Of a DNA stretch of 5,962 nucleotides, positions 4,612 to 5,962 are shown in pieces. Each line of letters opens with the position of its first letter. Position 1 is the first letter of the stretch. The DNA is taken from contig JAEYTJ010000339.1 of NCBI GenBank assembly GCA_023434095.1, positions 1-5,962 on the forward strand. Direction: 5' to 3'. The position numbers were made by a program, and so were the translations under genes. The notes under the pieces are model-generated. The model saw nothing but the letters and a program-made list of their open reading frames with translations, made no database searches and had not been told where the DNA came from. Origin of the DNA: Pseudomonadota bacterium (GTDB lineage: Bacteria > Pseudomonadota > Alphaproteobacteria > Rhizobiales > Xanthobacteraceae).

Positions 4612-5501
4612 ACGCGGCCACGGGACCTTCGGTCGGCATTGTCATCGCCACGCTCGGGCGGGCCACGAACGTCGCCACGCTCCTCGACCGGCTGGCGCTG
4701 CAGAGCCGGCTGCCGGCCTGCGTGGTCGTATCGATGGAGAGCGCCGACGATGCGCCGCCGCCGCGCAGCTATCCCTTCGAGCTGATCCGGCTCTTCGGGC
4801 CGCGCGGCTCCTGCCAGCAGCGCAACCGCGCGCTCGACGGCCTGCCGCCAGGCACCGACATCGTCCTGTTCCTCGACGACGACTACGTCCCCTCGCGCCG
4901 GATGGTCGCCGACGTCGCGCGCTTCTTCGTCGCCTTTGAGGATGTCGACGGGGCCAGTGGCCGCCTCCTCGCGGACGGCATAACCGGTCCAGGCATCCCT
5001 CCCGAGGTGGCGGTGGCGCTCGTGGACGAGGAAGACGCCCGGGAGCCGCCAGCGAGCATCAGCGTCTCCGAGCCCCATCCGGGCCTCTATGGCTGCAACA
5101 TGGCCTACCGGACGGCGGCGGTCGGCGACCTCCGCTTCGACGAGAACCTGCCGCTTTATGGCTGGCAGGAGGACATCGACTTCGGCAGCCGTCTCGGCGG
5201 GCGGCTCGTCTACACGGACGCGTTCCACGGGGTGCATTGCGGCGAAAAGTCCGGCCGCGAGCGCAATGGCCGGCGGCTCGGCTACAGCCAGATCGCCAAT
5301 CCCTGGTATCTCCGGCGCAAGGGCACCATGCCGTCCAGCTTCGCCTATCGGCTGATCCTGCGCAGCCTGGCGGCGAATGCGGGCCGCCTGCTGCGGCCGG
5401 AGCCCTGGATTGACCGGAAAGGGCGGCTGGCGGGAAACTGGCTGGCGGTGCGCGACCTGCTCTCGGGACGTGCCGATCCGCGCCGCATCCTGGAGCTCTA
5501 G
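4608..5501 (+). CDS. Glycosyltransferase, family GT2 (GT-A fold)
   Basis: A complete 297-residue protein of usual GT2 length. The N-terminus SVGIVIATLGRATNVATLL (8-26) is the first strand and helix of the nucleotide-sugar domain. QQRNRALDGLP (70-80) is the conserved segment before the metal site, and VLFLDDDYVP (86-95) holds the D90-D91-D92 motif that binds the metal and the donor diphosphate. YGCNMAYRTAAV (161-172) and YGWQEDIDFGSRL (184-196), with its ED pair, form the acceptor and catalytic-base side typical of inverting GT2 enzymes. No transmembrane segment is evident, so it is probably a cytoplasmic enzyme acting at the membrane. The start at ATG 4608 gives a normal N-terminus; GGAAAGG about ten bases upstream is a usable ribosome site. 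Earlier in-frame ATGs extend into the GT4 gene and are not GT2-like. It probably adds one sugar of the repeat unit. Which sugar is unknown. Confidence 0.92.
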   Translation: MNAATGPSVGIVIATLGRATNVATLLDRLALQSRLPACVVVSMESADDAPPPRSYPFELIRLFGPRGSCQQRNRALDGLPPGTDIVLFLDDDYVPSRRMVADVARFFVAFEDVDGASGRLLADGITGPGIPPEVAVALVDEEDAREPPASISVSEPHPGLYGCNMAYRTAAVGDLRFDENLPLYGWQEDIDFGSRLGGRLVYTDAFHGVHCGEKSGRERNGRRLGYSQIANPWYLRRKGTMPSSFAYRLILRSLAANAGRLLRPEPWIDRKGRLAGNWLAVRDLLSGRADPRRILEL

Positions 5502-5503
5502 GC

Positions 5504-5962
5504 ATGGCCCGCAAGGCCCCGCTCTTCATCAACGGCAAGTTCACCTCTGCCGGGGCGACGGCGGTGCATCGCGTGGCGCAGGAGCTGGTCGCCGCGCTGG
5601 CGCCGCTGGTGGCCGACCGGGAGTTGCGCCTGCTGGTGCCGCCGGGCGTGACCCGCCCCGGCAACGACCCCGGCGTTCCCGCCTATCCCGTGGGACGGCT
5701 AAAGGGCGCGGCGTGGGAACAGATTTCCCTGCCGTGGCACGCGCGCGGCGGCCTCCTGCTCAATTTGTGCAACCGCACGCCCCTCGCCCTGCGCAACGGC
5801 CTGACGCTGCTGCACGATGCGCAGGCCTTCACCGCCCCGCAGTCCTACCCCTTGGCGCGCAGGCTGGCCGGCCAGGCGCAGGCCCGCGCCGCCGGGCGCC
5901 TTCAGCTGGGACTGCTGACGGTGTCGGAATTCGCGCGGTCCGAACTCGTCGGGCTGGGCCTC
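5504..5962 (+). CDS. Glycosyltransferase, GT4-like, N-terminal part (runs off the right edge)
   Basis: An ATG at 5504, two bases after the GT2 stop, opens 153 codons with no stop before the window ends. GGAG eight bases upstream is a good ribosome site. The protein starts MARKAPLFINGKFTSAGATA; the INGKF...G..AVHRVAQELV stretch (9-29) resembles the glycine-rich first loop of GT4 sugar transferases. WEQISLPWHA (71-80), LLHDAQAFTAPQSYP (102-116) and LLTVSEFARSEL (137-148) are the expected later parts of the N-terminal Rossmann domain; the last is the family's 'TVSxFS..E' region that leads to the donor domain. The catalytic C-terminal half is outside the window. It is tightly spaced behind GT2, so it is part of the same operon and probably another repeat-unit transferase. 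Sugar and linkage are unknown. Confidence 0.88.
   Translation, partial: MARKAPLFINGKFTSAGATAVHRVAQELVAALAPLVADRELRLLVPPGVTRPGNDPGVPAYPVGRLKGAAWEQISLPWHARGGLLLNLCNRTPLALRNGLTLLHDAQAFTAPQSYPLARRLAGQAQARAAGRLQLGLLTVSEFARSELVGLGL

Noticed and set aside
4251..5237. Minus-strand open frame (328 codons) spanning the GT4-GT2 junction
   Set aside because: Its composition is that of an antisense shadow, and both genes on the other strand are well supported.

Overview
The window is about 6 kb of very GC-rich DNA with dense coding and strong G/C preference at third codon positions. Gene content and style point to an alphaproteobacterium, probably of the Hyphomicrobiales (rhizobial / Xanthobacter-Ancylobacter-like) type; this placement is an inference from gene types, not from a marker gene. 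All five genes visible belong to surface polysaccharide synthesis (exopolysaccharide, capsule or lipid-linked oligosaccharide).

Layout. On the minus strand, reading leftwards from about 1528, lie an extended-SDR NAD-dependent sugar epimerase/dehydratase (563-1528) and then the N-terminal 167 codons of a GT4-type glycosyltransferase (1-503, running off the left edge). A divergent intergenic region of about 390 bases (1529-1919) follows. It is AT-richer than its surroundings and carries several inverted repeats, a possible promoter and a possible CtrA half-site. On the plus strand, reading rightwards, are a membrane polyprenyl-phosphate sugar-1-phosphate transferase (1920-3359), a GT4 glycosyltransferase (3431-4549), a GT2 glycosyltransferase (4608-5501) and the first 153 codons of another GT4-like glycosyltransferase (5504-5962, running off the right edge).

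How they work together (inference from families). The polyprenyl glycosylphosphotransferase would load the first sugar phosphate onto undecaprenyl phosphate at the inner membrane. The GT4 and GT2 enzymes would extend the lipid-linked repeat unit on the cytoplasmic face. The epimerase would supply or modify a nucleotide sugar. No flippase, polymerase, chain-length regulator or export gene is visible, so the fate of the product cannot be read from this window.

The most unusual features are small. A 21-codon ORF with the best Shine-Dalgarno in the window sits between the second and third plus-strand genes and is joined to both by ATGA overlaps. A 36-codon leader ORF is joined by ATGA to the start of the sugar-phosphate transferase. 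A perfect 7-bp-arm inverted repeat sits over a candidate extended -10 element in the divergent region. No mobile elements, CRISPR arrays, tRNA or rRNA genes were seen. I found no system that looks wholly new; the core is a recognisable glycan assembly locus.
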